A DNA stretch of 64,000 nucleotides, taken from the NCBI GenBank assembly GCA_011799875.1, contig CM022298.1:292325857-292389856 (forward strand), given 5' to 3'. The stretch comes from Thinopyrum elongatum (lineage: Eukaryota; Streptophyta; Magnoliopsida; Poales; Poaceae). Position 1 is the first letter of the stretch, and each line of letters opens with the position of its first letter. Positions 39,531 through 54,735 of this stretch are shown here, piece by piece. Below the pieces are notes generated by a model, which saw only the letters and a program-made list of their open reading frames with translations, made no database searches and was not told where the DNA came from. The position numbers and the translations under genes are program-made.

Positions 39531-42500
39531 AGGACATTCGAAGATATTCTAAGATATTTTAGGCTCACAAACCGCAAACTTGCTAATCTACTTCTACTTA
39601 ACCAGGGCTTTGTGATATATCCTAGCAATGTATCTTCAGACTTCATCACGGGATCAATAGAGATGTCCACCCTTCACACAGATCATCGAGAATGATGACG
39701 GCTCTGATGTGCTTTGTCATCGAGATGCTGAACTGGGTTATGAGCAATTTTGATTGGCTCCTCTCATCGTTGTCCGCAAGTAAGAGTGGCTCGCTTCTTC
39801 CATTGATGCCGTAGTCCTTGAGGGTTTGCTTCATCCATAGCATTGAGCACAGCGAAGAACCACGCAGGCAATTATCTCAGCTTCCAGTCGTAGAGAGTGC
39901 TACGCATTCTCTCTGCTTCTATTCGAGTACCAACATACTCAGGACGGTCGATGGAGAATGGGCATGTGCCTGAAGTTTGACTTGCGGTCCCAAACGATCA
40001 ACCGGCATAGTTCGAGTCAGAACTATCCAATGAGATCAAAAACCGAGCCTTGGGATACCAATAATCTCAAGTGTTGGAGTGTGACTAGATATCGTAAGAA
40101 TATGTTTCCCAGCCTTATTGTGTGATTCGCTTCGGTGATAAGCTTGAAACAGGCAAACAATTCAACACTAAGCATATATCACTGCCTAAGATGCACATAG
40201 GTCAATAAAGATGCCAATCATGGAGCGTATAACAAATAGAAGAACAAGAAAACCTTTGATCAAGTCTATTCCATTTTCAAATACAGTAGCCTAGATGGCC
40301 TTGTGGGCATAAGGGATTTTGAACGCCTCGCAATCTTGCATACCGAATTTCCCTCAGAACGTCCTTGGAGGTATTTCTCTTGAAAATGAGCGATGGCCAT
40401 AAATAGACGTGATTGACGAATTTGAAGACCTAAGACAGAATTTCAAATTCTCAAATTGACCAATTTGTATTCCTCACTCATCATGTAAGCAAATTCGTCA
40501 CTGTAATGTTTGTTAGTACAAAAAAAAAACGCCAAAGATAAATAATCTCAACATATATTTGGGGGGGCACCCAACGCATAATTCATCAATCATCGGTTGT
40601 GTTGAAAAGAGTTGGGTCAGAGTGCAAACCGTGTTTGAAAGCCTTTCATTCATGAGGAATTCCTTTAGATTATCACATAAAGCAACCCACGGCCTTACCC
40701 GATTGTGCCTGCTTGAGGCCATGATGGCCCTTATTGAGTCTGAAGACTTTGTCAGGATTGGTCGTAGGATCTTCCAAAACTGGGGGTTGAGCAAACAAAT
40801 AATACTATCTTCCTCAAGCTTACCATTGAGGAATGCCTTTTCACATCCATTTTGATATAAAATGATATTATATGGTTAGCATAAGCAAGCAATAATGCTA
40901 ATGAGCTCAAGATCTAGCGAACAGGTGCAAAGTCTCATCGAAATCAATTCCTTCAACCTGTTTGTAGCCTTGAGCCACAAGAACGCAGCCTTGTTCCTCA
41001 CCACTAGGCCCATTTCATCTTGCTTTGATGTGCGGTATACTCCATAGGGTACCTAAAGAATGATAGTGTGCTTGCATGGGCCGGTCGCTTGAACAAGCTC
41101 CCAACACATTGTTTCATCTGAATTGAATTGTAATTCCTCTGCATTGCTTGAATCCCATTCAGGCCCAGAAATGCCCTCAGCAACTTTGGTGGGCTTTGGT
41201 GATAGCAGACGAAAAATACCAAATGGCCCCAAAATTTCCGATAAATGTGAACTTTTGAGCGAGTCAGAGGACCTGGTGCTATTGATATATTCTCTCATCT
41301 TTACTTCATTTGCAACGCGGAAGATGAACGCAGGTTGACGACTTTGAATAATTTGGCTCAAGACATTTTTCTTCAGAGGCACTAAAATTTTCTTCAATGC
41401 GCCAGCATGCTGTTCTTCAGTTTTCTAGAAGATTTCCCTTCAGCGATTGCTTCATTAGGATGACATCCTCAGTAGCTTTGTGAACTTGATGGTTTCCTCC
41501 TCAGGAAGCGTCTTTTCATCTACACCAAAAGTTCAGGGGGTATGTGCTCTACTTTGCGAGCGTTAAGTTTCATCATCGAACCCGCACATCTACTACAGTT
41601 TCAAACAACCTTTTTGTGATAGGTATTGAAGACCCCTGTAGGTGTGCGAGTCCTTTCCGTAACCAAGCATAAAACCAAACTTCATGTGCTTTCGGTTCAA
41701 ATTAAATTGTGATGATTGATCTCTAATCCAGCATTATAGCACCGCAGACTTTAAATAACTCACATTGGGTTTCTTGTCAGTGATATTCATATGAGGTCTT
41801 CTTGAAGATTTGTGAAGATCTAACCCTGTTAGAATGATTTGGCAATGCAGTACAATGCCTCAGGCCAGAAGACGAGTGTCTTGTATTCATCCGGCATGGT
41901 GCGAGCCATCTCCACAAGAGTCCAAAATGTTCTTCTTGCGCTCCTTCTTGCGCTCCACAACGCCATTCGCATTCTGCTGAGGAGTGTATGGGCAATAGCT
42001 CCATGAGTAATACCAGTTCATCGAGACTGTCATCAAGCCAGTATTCTTGAAAACTCAGTCCATTGTCACTAACGTAAAATAATGCTGATCATCACACGCC
42101 GAAATTCGCGAAGCGCCTTGAGGAAATCGTCTGAAGACTTCCCTGGCACTTCAGTTTTGGTAAGTAAATGACCGCACGCCATGTGTAATGAGAATAGTCA
42201 TCAAGCACTACAAATCCATAATAGATATTCTGCATTTTGGTTAGTGTGGCATAATGAGTAGGGCCAAAGAGATCCATATAACAATTCAAAAGGAAACGAG
42301 AAGTTAGTCCTGATAGTATTACATGGGTTTTTGGGGGGTGGGGGGGCCCCCCCCCCTTGGCCTCGGTCCCGCTTTCCATTCCAAGTCCTCAACAGCCCCA
42401 CAACAGGTATCTTTAGAGGAATTTGAACCTGGAATGCCAATAAAGACGTGCTTTTTTCTTCACGCGCGTGTGTAGTTCCTCATGCCACAGCATGACCCAG

Positions 42501-42935
42501 AATCGTCGATGCCAAGCCAAGCCTTCTGAAGCTTTAGCAGTAGACAAGTGGCAAAGGTGGGTCCTGCAGAGAAATCAACATATACATCCTCCTCTCCTAA
42601 AGCCTTCGCAAGACTTATGTGGAATTGTCATATTCCATGAGCACTAAGCCACGATATTTTGCCAAGACACAAACCATAATCAATAGTCACAGCATTGAGC
42701 CAGACATTAGCTTGAATCCGGTGTGACTCGAGCAAGCAAATGCCTTTATACTGTGTCAGATCCTTTAGATTACAACCCTACCTAGACCCAGTAAACTTGG
42801 CTTTTGCCCTTTGTCCAGCGTAGGTGATTGGCTTCAAGTGTGATGGAAAGATAAAGGAGTGTTCATCAGTAAGCTCTTGTCACCGATTCATATGTGATTG
42901 TTACAATAACCCCTATCTGGACCCACTCAGTATCT
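39531..42935 (-). pseudogene. Noisy copy: copia pol (RNase H, RT, integrase, protease)
   Basis: Matches 15,420-18,373 with indels. Short readable islands include [12 protein letters not shown] near 39,810 (RNase H), CNSSHLSEILGPFGIF-type remnants near 41,250 and MDLFGPTHYATLTK near 42,270 (integrase). It contains one segment that the clean copy lacks, at about 40,411-40,646. A GGGG/CCCC run at 42,332-42,356 is a typical read error. Confidence 0.8.
40411..40646 (-). pseudogene. RT catalytic segment absent from the clean copy
   Basis: On the - strand, after KEFLMNE, the sequence contains a slightly garbled CAAATATATGTTGA followed by GATTATTTATCTTTGG. Allowing for single-base errors this is where the YVDD active site and the following I-I-F-G stretch belong. 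It then continues toward [14 protein letters not shown] sequence. The clean copy jumps across this segment at about 16,240. Confidence 0.7.
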
Positions 42936-45803
42936 TTGAGTAAAATACATCCCTGCAATGAATTAGTGGGCATCTTACGAACATCATATACTTCAATTGA
43001 ATAATATGAACAATCAAAATTTCTGCAGACATATTTCATCACTTAAAGCAAGCATAAATGTTATATAGCATGTGAGGAAACTTGCAGAAATGAATAAAAT
43101 CATTTCTTCATGATTAGCTTGCGTCCTTCAAAACATTTTCAGGTCTCCACACAATTCCTTCCAGACGATTTAGTTCGTCTGGAACCTGACCCTCATAGAG
43201 AGTCTTTTCTTTTCTTCACCCACCACATCTGGGGGTTGGCAAAGTTCAGCATGTCTGACGTCTCCATAAGATAAAGATGTTGCATAGGACGCCCGAACCA
43301 CTAAGATCGTTTCCATAAGAGGGGTTAGGGTAACATAAATAAGCAGAGAATTCTTCGAGACTTATGAAATAATGATTTGAAGAATAATGCCCATATCATA
43401 GCCCTTAGCTTTCTCCCTTCAAACAAAGTGTTAGCACGAATGTTCATAGTGAGGACTTGGAGTCCATGTGAGGAATTTGATCCTAAGCGAACTATGGATC
43501 CTATGAACTGGTTAGGTTCATATGAAAAAAAGATTTGTGATCTGGGTTCTTATTCTTCACAGGTGTGTCTGGAAAAAGACCATCTCACTAAACTTTCAGG
43601 CGCTTTTTGAGGAACCCAGATTTTCTATCATAGGGGGACCATTTCACTGCCGATAGATCCACATATCTAGCAAATAACCCTCACCATTACGTGATTTATT
43701 GAACAGTTTATTATATTGGATCAAATGACTCATCAGATGAATATAGGACTTCACAAGTAACAGCCATAAAGTGGATGGATCTACGGGAGGTCCCTATCGC
43801 AGTCAAACCCATGAGTTTTATGGGATACTGCTAATAAGCGGTTTCTAGTAATGTCCATCATCCAGCATTGGAGTTTTCCTCTCAAGAATACCCTCTCTCT
43901 AGGGTTCCTCGTTCAAAGCTCATGCTTTTTTGAGCACATCCAAAGAGTCTGATGTCCCTTTGGAGGCTTTGTGTACATGCCTTCACTACAATTCCTCACA
44001 CCCTCACTTTTCGTGTCCAGTGATACAGTGTTCCTCACGATGAGAATTTGTTCCACCGCAGATAGGTTGAAGAATTCTTGCAGTCAATGGAAGCATTTGA
44101 AACGTCATGGTGAAAGAATTAGAGCATTTCACGTTTCAATGCATTTCCAGCATGGTGGAATAATTCCTTCTGAGTCGAACTGATCCTGTTGAGTCAAAGC
44201 AAAGAATCATTTCCTTCTGTAAGATCTTCATGACTCACCCTTAGCTTCTCAGAATCTGCTTTCTTTGAAGAATTCATAAGAAAGCTTCTCATGATTGGCT
44301 AGTAGAGTTTCATGACGACCTTTGATTTGTCAACTTAGACTGTATTTGCTTAAAGATTATCAGTCAGTGTTTGAGTTTCGATCCATATTCTCACCTAACA
44401 GATCTCGTTGTAGTCTAGCTATTTTGAACCTTTCCAAGCCTTTTTGTTTAACAATCAATATTAGCAATTTTGATATGCTGGGTTTGAGGTTATCAGAATC
44501 ATCATCCTCACTTGATTCAGAGGAGGGATATTTGAGTACCTTGGCCACCTTTGCTGAGCAATAGGTGGGAGCATGTCATCGTTGCCAAGTCATCACAAGT
44601 GTTGGGTGAAGGCCATTTTCCTCATGTTGAAGATGACTTTGCTAAACGTAAGCTAGTTAGCGAGGCTAGGCTCGCCACAAACCAGAGTCTGACTCTCAAT
44701 CCTCCTCTTCCTACATGTTCCTGTAGATTCATCTTCAGAGTCCATTTCTTTCTGCAATGAAGCCCGAGCTTTCATGGAACTGCCTTCTTGTGAGATGAAG
44801 ACTTTGAAGATCGTACATGAGGACTTGTGAAGATTTTCTTCTTCCTGTCGATTCCTTTCTTTCCCACTGAGGACAATCATTAATGTAGTGACGCAGGTTA
44901 TCCTTGCATTTAGGCAATGTTCTCTTCTTGTAATCACGGGATAAGAATCGGAGTTCCATGTCATCACCTTTTGAGGATTTCCCAATCGGTCCAACGTCTA
45001 GAGACTTCCTGGAATTTCCTCATGGCAAATTTGACTAGCTCCTTACTCATTCTTCTGGATCACCAAGGCTGCTAACCAGAATCTTCATCTTTCAAGATTC
45101 AGAGACTGCCTTGGCTTGTTTAAACAGGGCACGGAATCTACCATACTCAGGATCCGTAGAGATCTCTCTTCTCAAGCTAGTTTGAATTCATGATATTTTA
45201 GCCTCTCGAGGATATCACGACAGATCAAGTAGACTTGTAGTCTCCACGTTCTTGATGCATCAGGGCCAGTGTAGTGCAGACTGGTGAGATCGAGTGACCT
45301 CAGCAATTTCTTTCACACCTCATGTGTCGGTGAGTCAGTGCACCCGTGCTTGAAGTCTCGTTTGAAAAATGTCAGTTGAGCGATCAAAGGTTTGCGGAAC
45401 ATTTCGTTGTCGACGATCTTGTTGAAGCGGATCTGAAGAGATTGCGAAGAACGCAACTCGAGAGTCCACGTTGATTGAAGACTCCTTCGTTGACCTTGGA
45501 CAGAGGTCCTATCCCGCAGATAATCTTAGCTGTCTTCCAAATGCACTCCTTACCATCTGCCCTTTTGCTCAATGCCACATTGATATTTCTTCGCTTGAGA
45601 GGTCAGTTGCTTGAATCTCATTCACATCAGCAAAGCGTTTCGAAGGATGACAGAGTGAACACACCTTTATCTTTCCACAACATACCAGAAGATCGTATGT
45701 CCAATTGCAATCAAGATGTCTTGCGCAGCTTGTTCTCCAGTAGGGTATCCTGTCCCATCGAAGATAGGACACCCAGCTGAGACCTATGATTCATGCCGTT
45801 CAC
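42936..45803 (-). pseudogene. Noisy copy: copia gag and gag-pol boundary
   Basis: Matches 18,374-21,144. The boundary inverted repeat is partly kept near 43,140-43,195. The TACTAG stop of the clean gag is also present here near 43,853, supporting it as real. The zinc-knuckle region is near 44,890-44,930. Confidence 0.78.
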
Positions 45804-45871
45804 ATAACTACAACTCCAGTGGTTAAACACCAAAATCACACAAAACAAGGGTACTTGCTCTGATACACAAT

Positions 45872-47413
45872 TGAAATGCTTTATATCGACCCAGGAAGGG
45901 GGGGATAGGCGAGTTTTTTACAAATGTCGTCACTGGAGGAATTTCACAAGGTGAGGAAATTCCCTAAAGCGACGAACTACTTAGTCGGTACATAAGTGCC
46001 ACATGCAAGCCATTAAACAGACAGTAGCACAGTCATCATGATGAAAATGAAAACAAAGCACAGAGTACGAACGTAGCATAAACCCAGATAGAAGGTGAAG
46101 ATAAAACTGACTGAAGAAATTGAACTGAGGAAATTGGAAGTCTTCAAACAAACGTCTTCAGAACAGTAATATCAAATACATAGCAAGTATTCGAGAGAAT
46201 GAAAGGGTTGAGGAAATAGAACCATACTGGTGAAGACATAGATTTGGGTAGACCATTTCCAACTGTCTGTGACACGTTGTACGTCTGGTTAGAGCGGCCT
46301 CGTATTTAAACTGCGAAACACGAGTCCCAGGACACACGTCCCTCACGTATTCTCCTTGAGCTATAAGGTCACAACAGACCGTCGCACCATCACTCGTGGT
46401 AAGTCCTTCAGTGACCTTCCAAACCTTCACATACTCGGAGTCACTCGGGCAATCCACAATTTTCCTCTGATGCATCTAGACCATGACGCCTAACCGTCTG
46501 ATGCGATGCACATGTCCTCAAAGGTACAAGCGTTCGGTTCCACACATGAACAATCTCTTCAGTGATGCCTCAATCACTTTGGGTTTGTAGGTGTCATTGG
46601 TTTTTGGGTTTTTCCTCCACTTGATAAGATTTTCTCGCTCAACGTCACTCGGAGGATGGTAGAATCTCTCAAAGGACGAAGTGTCAATCTATTTCTTGGA
46701 GCAAGCCAACCAGCTTAGTGGTTGTATGGGGCTGCTATTTTATAGCGCCTAGGGGAAGCCCCGACATGAGTAAGACTAAATGCCCTCAATATATGACCGT
46801 TAGGAGGGTAGGATATTTGGACAGCTGGCGCGTAGCACAGCACGGTTACGAAATTTTGAGTATCAAATTCCGATCATGGCTATCATATATCCTCACTTGT
46901 AGGCGATCCGCAACGGCGAATTCCTAACCTCATCAAAACCAATTCTCTAGACGAACAGAAACTCGTCTCTGTCCTGAAGAACTTACTAACGTGTTGAGAT
47001 TCCCATAATGGCTCCACTCGAAAGGATTGGGTAGTGTAGGTTTGGGTTGACGCAACTGGAAACTTTTCCTTAGTTTTACTCGACCAAAAAAACCTTTAAC
47101 ACAGTACTTGTTATCACTATACTCAAGAAGAGAAAATGAAACTACGAACTACAAAACCAAAGTCTTCACGCTTTCATATCCCTCGCATGATATCAAGTCT
47201 TCAGTGGTCACAACCAATATTCTTCACATTTCAAAGTCTTCAAAAAACCAAGCCAAAGTCTTCAGTTGAAGACATTCATTTTTTAGGGTGCGACATTCCA
47301 TCGTAAATCACAAACTCCTCATAGACTTAATAAGACCTGTGTACCTCACACCCATTAGCCCTTACCTATAGTCTCAATACACCAAAATCACTAAGGGGCA
47401 CAATGCACTTACA
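45872..47413 (-). repeat. Noisy copy: copia 5' LTR
   Basis: Matches 21,212-22,711 with many small indels. It must not be used for dating the element. Confidence 0.85.
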
Positions 47414-50400
47414 TATCCTCCCCATTTGCGTTGCTTATAGAGAGATGGAGACATCAAATAAAAATAAAAATTGGCATAAAATAAATAGATTATGCCTCGC
47501 AGAGGGAAGACGAGATTTGTAGAGGTGCCAGAGCTCAAAGCGTAAAAATGATAAGATAAAACAAAATATTTTGAAAGGTCCATGGCTTTTCCCATCAACT
47601 AAAACGACCGGCAGTAATTCCCTCCGAACACTTTCCAAGCTAGATCTATCATAAGCGGTTCCCAACTAAAATAAGTTTATTCTCTTTTTCCACATACTTT
47701 CACACTCCATGCCACGTAGCTAGCCGTATCCATGGGTACTGTCCATAAACAACACTTTCCCAAGGAATTTATTATTTGACAGACAATAAAGTAAAAAAAA
47801 TTCATGATTCGGGACTGGGTATCCTATTACCACCAAACCCCGCCTGTCTCATCGTGCCAATGACAAGTGAATAACACTCATCAATTGAGATAACATATTT
47901 AGCAGGAAAGATATTGCCGTCACCCCCTGCGCTTCATGAGCGGTTAGCGGCACACAAAAAAAGGAATTCATTTTTTGAAATTAAGTTGGCACATACAATT
48001 TACTTAAACGGCATGGAAATACCGCATATATGGTAGGTATGGTGACTCATCTGGCAAACTGGTTTTAAGGAATTTGTGGATGCACCAAGATTAGTATTCC
48101 CCATTATACAACAACATGGTGAGCTAGCAAATAGATTGAGAAGCAACCAACCAGTAACAAAATTCATCATAAACGAGCATTAGCATAAACTAATTCGAAG
48201 AAACTGCACCACAATAGGAATGTAATTTCATGCATAACTATTGACTATTCATGCTTGCTAGGGAATCACAAACCTTAACACGCAATATTCGTAACTAAGC
48301 AATAATTACGTCACCAATTATCACTCACATATTACTATCAACATATCTCAAACTATTACAAAAATTCAAACTTTAATTTTGTCCAATGATCTTCATGAAA
48401 AGATTTGTTATTATATCCCATCCCCTTGAATATCTAATCACTTGGGGACTAATTTCATATGTTGCATTTTCTTTGATAAGCTACAAAAAAAAATGAAGTG
48501 AAGGACATGAGCAAAATGGTCTCATCTCTCCAATAATATAAGGAACATGAGAGATTTCTTTCTTTTCTAAAAAAATTACTACTCTCAAATAGATCTAAGT
48601 TGATGCCTGAGAGATGTTCTTCCAAAAAATTACACATACTACGTCCTCAAATGATCTAAGTAAGCTAGAGAATTTCCGTCAAAAATATTAAGCAACCGTG
48701 CTCCAAAAAGATATAAGTGAAGCACACTAGAGTAATACATGGCATCAAAAAACATTAAGTAGAACACTAGAGGAATTCTAAACAATCATACATAATTTTG
48801 TCCTCTCTCAAATAGGTCGTTTCGGCAATGGATATGTGTGACAAGTAAAAATCCAAAAACAAGCAAGACTCCTATATACAAGAGCTCAAAGCAAAACTCA
48901 TGATAATGTGACGAAAAAAATGATGCTCCACAGTAAAATTACCGGGTTGTTGTTGGAAGAAAGAGGGGAGCATTCATGTGCATCCCCAGTTTAGTTGCTT
49001 GGTCATCCTTGAATACTACTTGCTTCTTACCGGAGCACCCCAGATCTGGCCTTTTGCACTCTCTATTCTTCATACCATCGAGATCTCCACCCAAAACTTG
49101 AAGACTTCAATCCACAACAACTTAACAAAACTCGTGAATCCGTTAGTATCGAAATAAAACCAATCTTTGCATTTAAGTCTGTGAAAACCCATTCAATTTT
49201 GTTATTGCATTATACCTACTAAGTTTCTAACGTTTACCATGGCTTATACCCCCCCATACATCCAAGATTCATCAAAACTAAGCACCACAATGCAAAGAAA
49301 ATAGAATCTAAATCAAAAAATCAAATAGTCGTACAAGATCGAATTTTACTCATCTTCTGCAACTCCTAACAATTTGCTGAACATAAGTAAAACAAGGCAA
49401 TTTGTCGTATTCAATTCGTGTAAAAAGATTAAATTTTTTTAGTCTGTTCTAGTGGAAATTTAAACAAATTCTGTTTACTGCTGGCGCAAAGAGTTTTGTT
49501 TTTTCAACATGATCCAAATCAACTATCACCAAAGATCACAAGGCTTTACTTGGCACAAACACTATTAAACATAAAAAACACACATAAACGAGTGCATAAT
49601 TGTGAAAACACTCAGAACAGAATAAAAAGAGCAAAATAAATTTTATTCATGTGTTGGGCACTCTCAAACAGCGCATCATTTTATGCCCTCTAGCTAGGCA
49701 TAAAGATTTTATTGATGCTTCACATAAAGATAATAATTGAGCACAAGAGAGCTCATAAACTGTGACACAACACATTTAAAATCTAAATACTTCCTACTCA
49801 TAGGCGATTTTAATAACGCAAAACAATTATCAGGACAAGAATTATTTAGCTATGCAAAGGAGAGGAATAAAAACATTGCCAATCAAACATAACCGAAGGT
49901 AGTTTAATACATGAAATTTCTACAACCATATTTCTCCTCCATCTCATATAATTACTCGTAGGATCATAATAAAATTCACGCATATTAGATATCATATAAA
50001 ATTTTCTCTTCTTTCTTACTACATCCTAAAAGTTTTATAATTTTCCAAGATAGTGGATTAACATCAACTAAAGTCATCCTCTCCAAACCCACTTATATCC
50101 ATCATAAATTTTGTAATGATTGACACCTCCTCCAAATGATGTGGGATTATTTTTCCTATACCTAAGTTTACGCTCTTTCCAACCCACTTTCATATTATTG
50201 CAAACATTATTCACAATATCATATTCCATTCATGCAGGCTTTAATAAATTTTCCGATCATAAGAAGAATCACCCAATCAGATCATTTGCAATAATATGGC
50301 ATAGGCAAAGATTAGAGCATCCCAAGCTTGGGGTTTTGCATATTATTAGCCAATTGACATTAATAGAATTTTTAGTAAAATCATTGCAATCATGCTTTTC

Positions 50401-51126
50401 AGTCAAGGAGCTTCATGAATCCTTCATAAATTCTTCTTCATCAACAATTTTCAGATTCACTAATCTCAAGCAAAACTTCATACAGATATCTAGGAATGCA
50501 CCTCAACTCACTACAATTTGGTTCATCATAATTGTGGTGGTCTTTTAAAAGATTAGCAATGAGAGGATTCATATCAATAGATTTTTAGGCATCGAAGATG
50601 CAAGCAAATGAAGTGCACATGGTAACCAAGTAACAGAAAATATCTGAATGGAAAAAGGCAAAACGAAACGACGCAATATTTTTGTGATTTTTGCAAAAAT
50701 GTTTTAGAAGTGGTGGGGATGAAACCGAGAGGGCAAATGACAAATAATGTCAAATTGCAAGAGATGAGATTTGTGATAGGAACCTGATAGATGTTGATGA
50801 TGTCTCCCCAGGCATGGCGCCAAGAATTGGAAAGTTTGACAGTCACTGAGACTATCTTGACTTGATCAACTCCCGCCACGGCCGCGCAGCATTTTAATTT
50901 CCGCCTTGACGTGCTTGAGACTAGGCGTCGGTAACTTTCCCCAAAGTAGGAAGGGGATGATGCGCAGGCAACAGCTACGATAGTATTTCCTCCCTCATAT
51001 GAAACCAAAGTATCGACAATCCAGTAGGAAGAACCAACACACTATGTAACGGTACCTGCACACATAAGAACAAATCTTGCAACCCCGACGCGTAGAGTGT
51101 TGTCATCCCCCTCGGTAACAAAGATA
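47414..51126 (-). repeat. Noisy copy: gypsy interior and truncated LTR
   Basis: Matches 22,717-26,324. The LTR remnant starts at about 50,907. Both primer-site copies are still recognisable near 50,802-50,890. Confidence 0.8.
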
Positions 51127-52234
51127 AGAAGAGAAAAAGGAAAAGAAAGGAATGAAGAGAAGAAGAATAGAAGAAGAAGGAGGGAGAAGAAAAGAAAAGA
51201 GAAGAAGAAGAAAAGATAATAAAGAAGAAAGAACGAAGAAAACGAGAGAGCGAGGAAATAATAAAGTACAACTCAAATATAACATCAATTGAGCGTGAAC
51301 GACAAACCAAGATATCGAACCTTTCTTTATTAGTAGTATAAGATAATAACTAGGACAATGCCCGTGTGTTGACAAAAAAAACCTTGTCATTTCACCATAT
51401 ATAATCACCTATATACCAGAAATAAATCCTCGCACGCTACGTAGCGATCCATATAGTGTGCCATTTCATCACACCACCCGTGCCCATATCACATATGGAG
51501 TCCAATTGTGTGCACCCTCCAGCAGATATATGTTGGTCGTAAGCTGGTGCTTTTCACACGTGTAGTGGAATCGGATTCTCTTCACACCTCCAGGAGCACC
51601 GCTCGATTCCCGTTGCCGTTGCCATTCATCGTTCGACTATCGCAATCTATGGTCCTAGGTGAGTTCTCGACCTGTCATCTCCTCCTCCAACCCTCCCTAT
51701 TTGCTCTATCCAGTTCCAATCATCATGCCACTGCCACTATAGATTTTAGCTTCATGTCAACTGCTCGTAACCTAGCGTCTCCCGATCGAAAGGGCGGCAT
51801 CTTAAAATATTGCAATGTCTTTGCTTATTTATACTGCCATACTTTCAATTGTCCACATTATCCATGGCAGCCCAGTATGCGTAGATTGTGTTTGTTTTCC
51901 CATGTTCTCTACTTTCGGATCCGATGCAAAGATTTCGTCATGCCGTCCCTGTTATTCTCCGGGTACCACTACCTCTTTGTTTAATAATGCCGGGAGATGT
52001 GTTACGCAAAATCAACAAGGGAGGTGCTAGCCGAATTTGCGTCAGGTTCCGGAGCATATCATGGAAAATGAACCCAAACTCTACAACATACTCGGGTGGG
52101 ATTAGACCTATCTGTTACCACTTAGCGTGTAGGATTGCATAGTACGTACATAAAAATTGGACAAACTTCAATACTGATGAATATATATGATGATATAATA
52201 TATATATTCTTGGGTGTTCAGTAGGAGGGGCCAG
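51127..52234. repeat. Noisy copy: GAA tract, unassigned stretch and CACTA hairpin
   Basis: Matches 26,325-27,379. The hairpin arms lie at about 51,870-52,095, so the inverted repeat is independently supported by this read. Confidence 0.75.
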
Positions 52235-54615
52235 ATGAGTGATCGTGCTTGTGGAGTACACACGATCCACTGATCAGGAGAAGAGACCAATGAATGGTTA
52301 ACAAAACCAAGGGGTTTTGTTAGAAAGCCTGATTTGCACAATGGCCAGACGAAAACCTGTGCACCCTGTGCTAGGTGGCGACACACTTCTCAGAGGAAAC
52401 GGACAATGAAATTGGGTAAACACTGCAGAAGTGGGGGTTTACCCCAGATTATCCGGTGGACATTTCAATGGAGAGTCTCCCCAATGTAACCAGATATCCT
52501 GAGGTGGTTCGTCGTCCACCGGACGAGCATGGTACCCCACCGCGTCTGATCGAAGACATGGTCGGCAAGGACTTTGATGATGCTCGGGTCTCAGACAATG
52601 AGATGGAGATCTGCAAAGCCTTCAAATGAAACGTTGGAGTCTTCAAAACGTCCTCTCCACGAGCACACTGAGCTTTGTCAGCTGGATGCCCCCCATCGCA
52701 CAAGTAATGGCCTCTGAATGGCCTCAATTCAACTTGGGCAGAGAATGTACGACTCGTTGATGAAGATTGGATGTTCTACGACCAAAAGGGCCATGCATAT
52801 GCCTGCCAAACCTGACGTTCTGATAAAATCGTTCCGTGCACTTAAAGATGCCCTACGAGAGATAGATGCCTGTGAGAAAGATGTGTCCTTATTAGGCTTG
52901 AGTATGCGGACTTGAACTATTGTCAAAACCATTGCAACTCTTCCAGGTCATGTTGTGGTAGACAAACGATATGGGTGAGAATAGGCGACACAAATCCCCA
53001 TTAATATTTCTTCAGTAGCTCTGCCCTGACCACGCATCCAAACCTTCAACATCTATTTCAATTGTCGAAGAGACGGTCAGACAGATGTACATAGCCAAAA
53101 TTGGTCAAAAGAAACCGGACTGGATAGCAGATGGAATCAGATGATTATACACACACATCGGATGGATTCGGAATGCTATGACCAACGTTCTGCATTCCTG
53201 GAACTCAAAAAACTGGCTATCCAGGCATCCTCGTGATCTCATCTGCACGGATGGGTTCAATCCTTTTGGTATGACGCCACCCAATACAGTTTTTGGCCTA
53301 TATTTGTCATTCCACTTCAATCTCTCCCCCGCCCCGACAGATTATCAAAGAAGAACACCTTCTCGACGTTGATACTTCCAGGCCCAACTATCACGGGGAA
53401 GAATATGAATGTGTACATGCAAGCCTTTAAGGATGAATTGCAAATAAGCTTGTGGATATGTGTTCAAGAACATACGACGGCGCTAGCAAACAACTTCATA
53501 CTGCGTTTCTTGTACATGTTACTCGTGCAATAAGACTTGATGACGGCGTAATCGCTATTCGTTGGCTGGTGGCACGTATGGAAGGATCATGTGCCCCACA
53601 TTCAAGGCAAGCTCTCAGTTTCATTGGATGCAGGCGGTGTCGGCAGTATTAATCCTACTTCGCCCTTGCAAGACGGGAGTCCTGATCCTCGCACATAGAA
53701 ATAAGTTCAGAAAAGACAAAGAAACTTCACCAAAGTAGAGTTGTCAAAACTCCGTACCACCAGGACTGCGTTGACTGCCAACAATCCTGGATCGTTAAAC
53801 GTTCTGAGCCTGTACCAGAGCGCCCAGGTATTTCAAGGGATAGATCGGGAACACGCATGACTCACAATACTGCTTGTGGTGGATCTGCCTACCATTCGAA
53901 AGACCTCACTTCTTCCACAAACATCTAAAACGTTGAATGCCATTTAAAGAATATACGGCGAGGCCTTTTTTGGTAAAACCTTGTCCGGCTCAATGGAATC
54001 GTTAAAGATAATACAAAAAATAGCTAGAGTCTATCTCGGGCATAGAAGGAACTAGAAGGACCATGAACATATAGGGCTAGTACGAAATCAAACAACACCC
54101 ATTTAGATAGTTCCCGATGTCTATCTTACGTGCTCAACAAACAGACGACCCAAGTTTTTATCTCTACCGTGGGCCTGCCAAACTAATGCAAATATGAATG
54201 TTGGGATGTGTTTTAAGTGCCCAGCCACGTCTTAGACTCAACCTCCCCCAAGGAAGAGGTTATGACCTCCATTGACCTAGATCACTAATGAAAGCAGGAT
54301 AATTCTTACCAAGAACAATGTCCTTTCCAAAAACTTTCAGACCCAAGCTCTACTTCATCACCCAGAACATGGAGTAGTACAGCGACAGTGACAATCCAAC
54401 TTCACCCCTGAGCCGGAACAAGAAGAGGTTCTACTCTCCTAGAGTGGACCTGTCAATGCTTCCGATATACGAAGCCTTAACCACATGTTGATGCCGCTGA
54501 AAACCCGATATGAAGCCGTCATTCATGAACCGACAACGCAGATAGTGGATGATGATAAAATTGATGCTCTATTGATTCCCGAAGTCATATATAGACGATC
54601 GGATACTACTATTAG
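52235..54615 (+). pseudogene. Noisy copy: CACTA TNPD-like transposase
   Basis: Matches 27,380-29,661. It has the same missing centre as the clean copy, so that deletion is real rather than an assembly slip. Confidence 0.8.
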
Positions 54616-54735
54616 TAATGTATGGCATCCCAAACTTAAATTATAAATACTATTATTATTCATTCATGTATTCATTTTTTAAATGTGGTACTAATTGTTA
54701 AATTAACTCTTTTGTCATGGCAGCTTGTGGAAGAG

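Noticed and set aside
42332..42356. G-run/C-run as a quadruplex or hairpin element
   Set aside because: It occurs only in the error-rich copy and not in the clean counterpart near 17,800.
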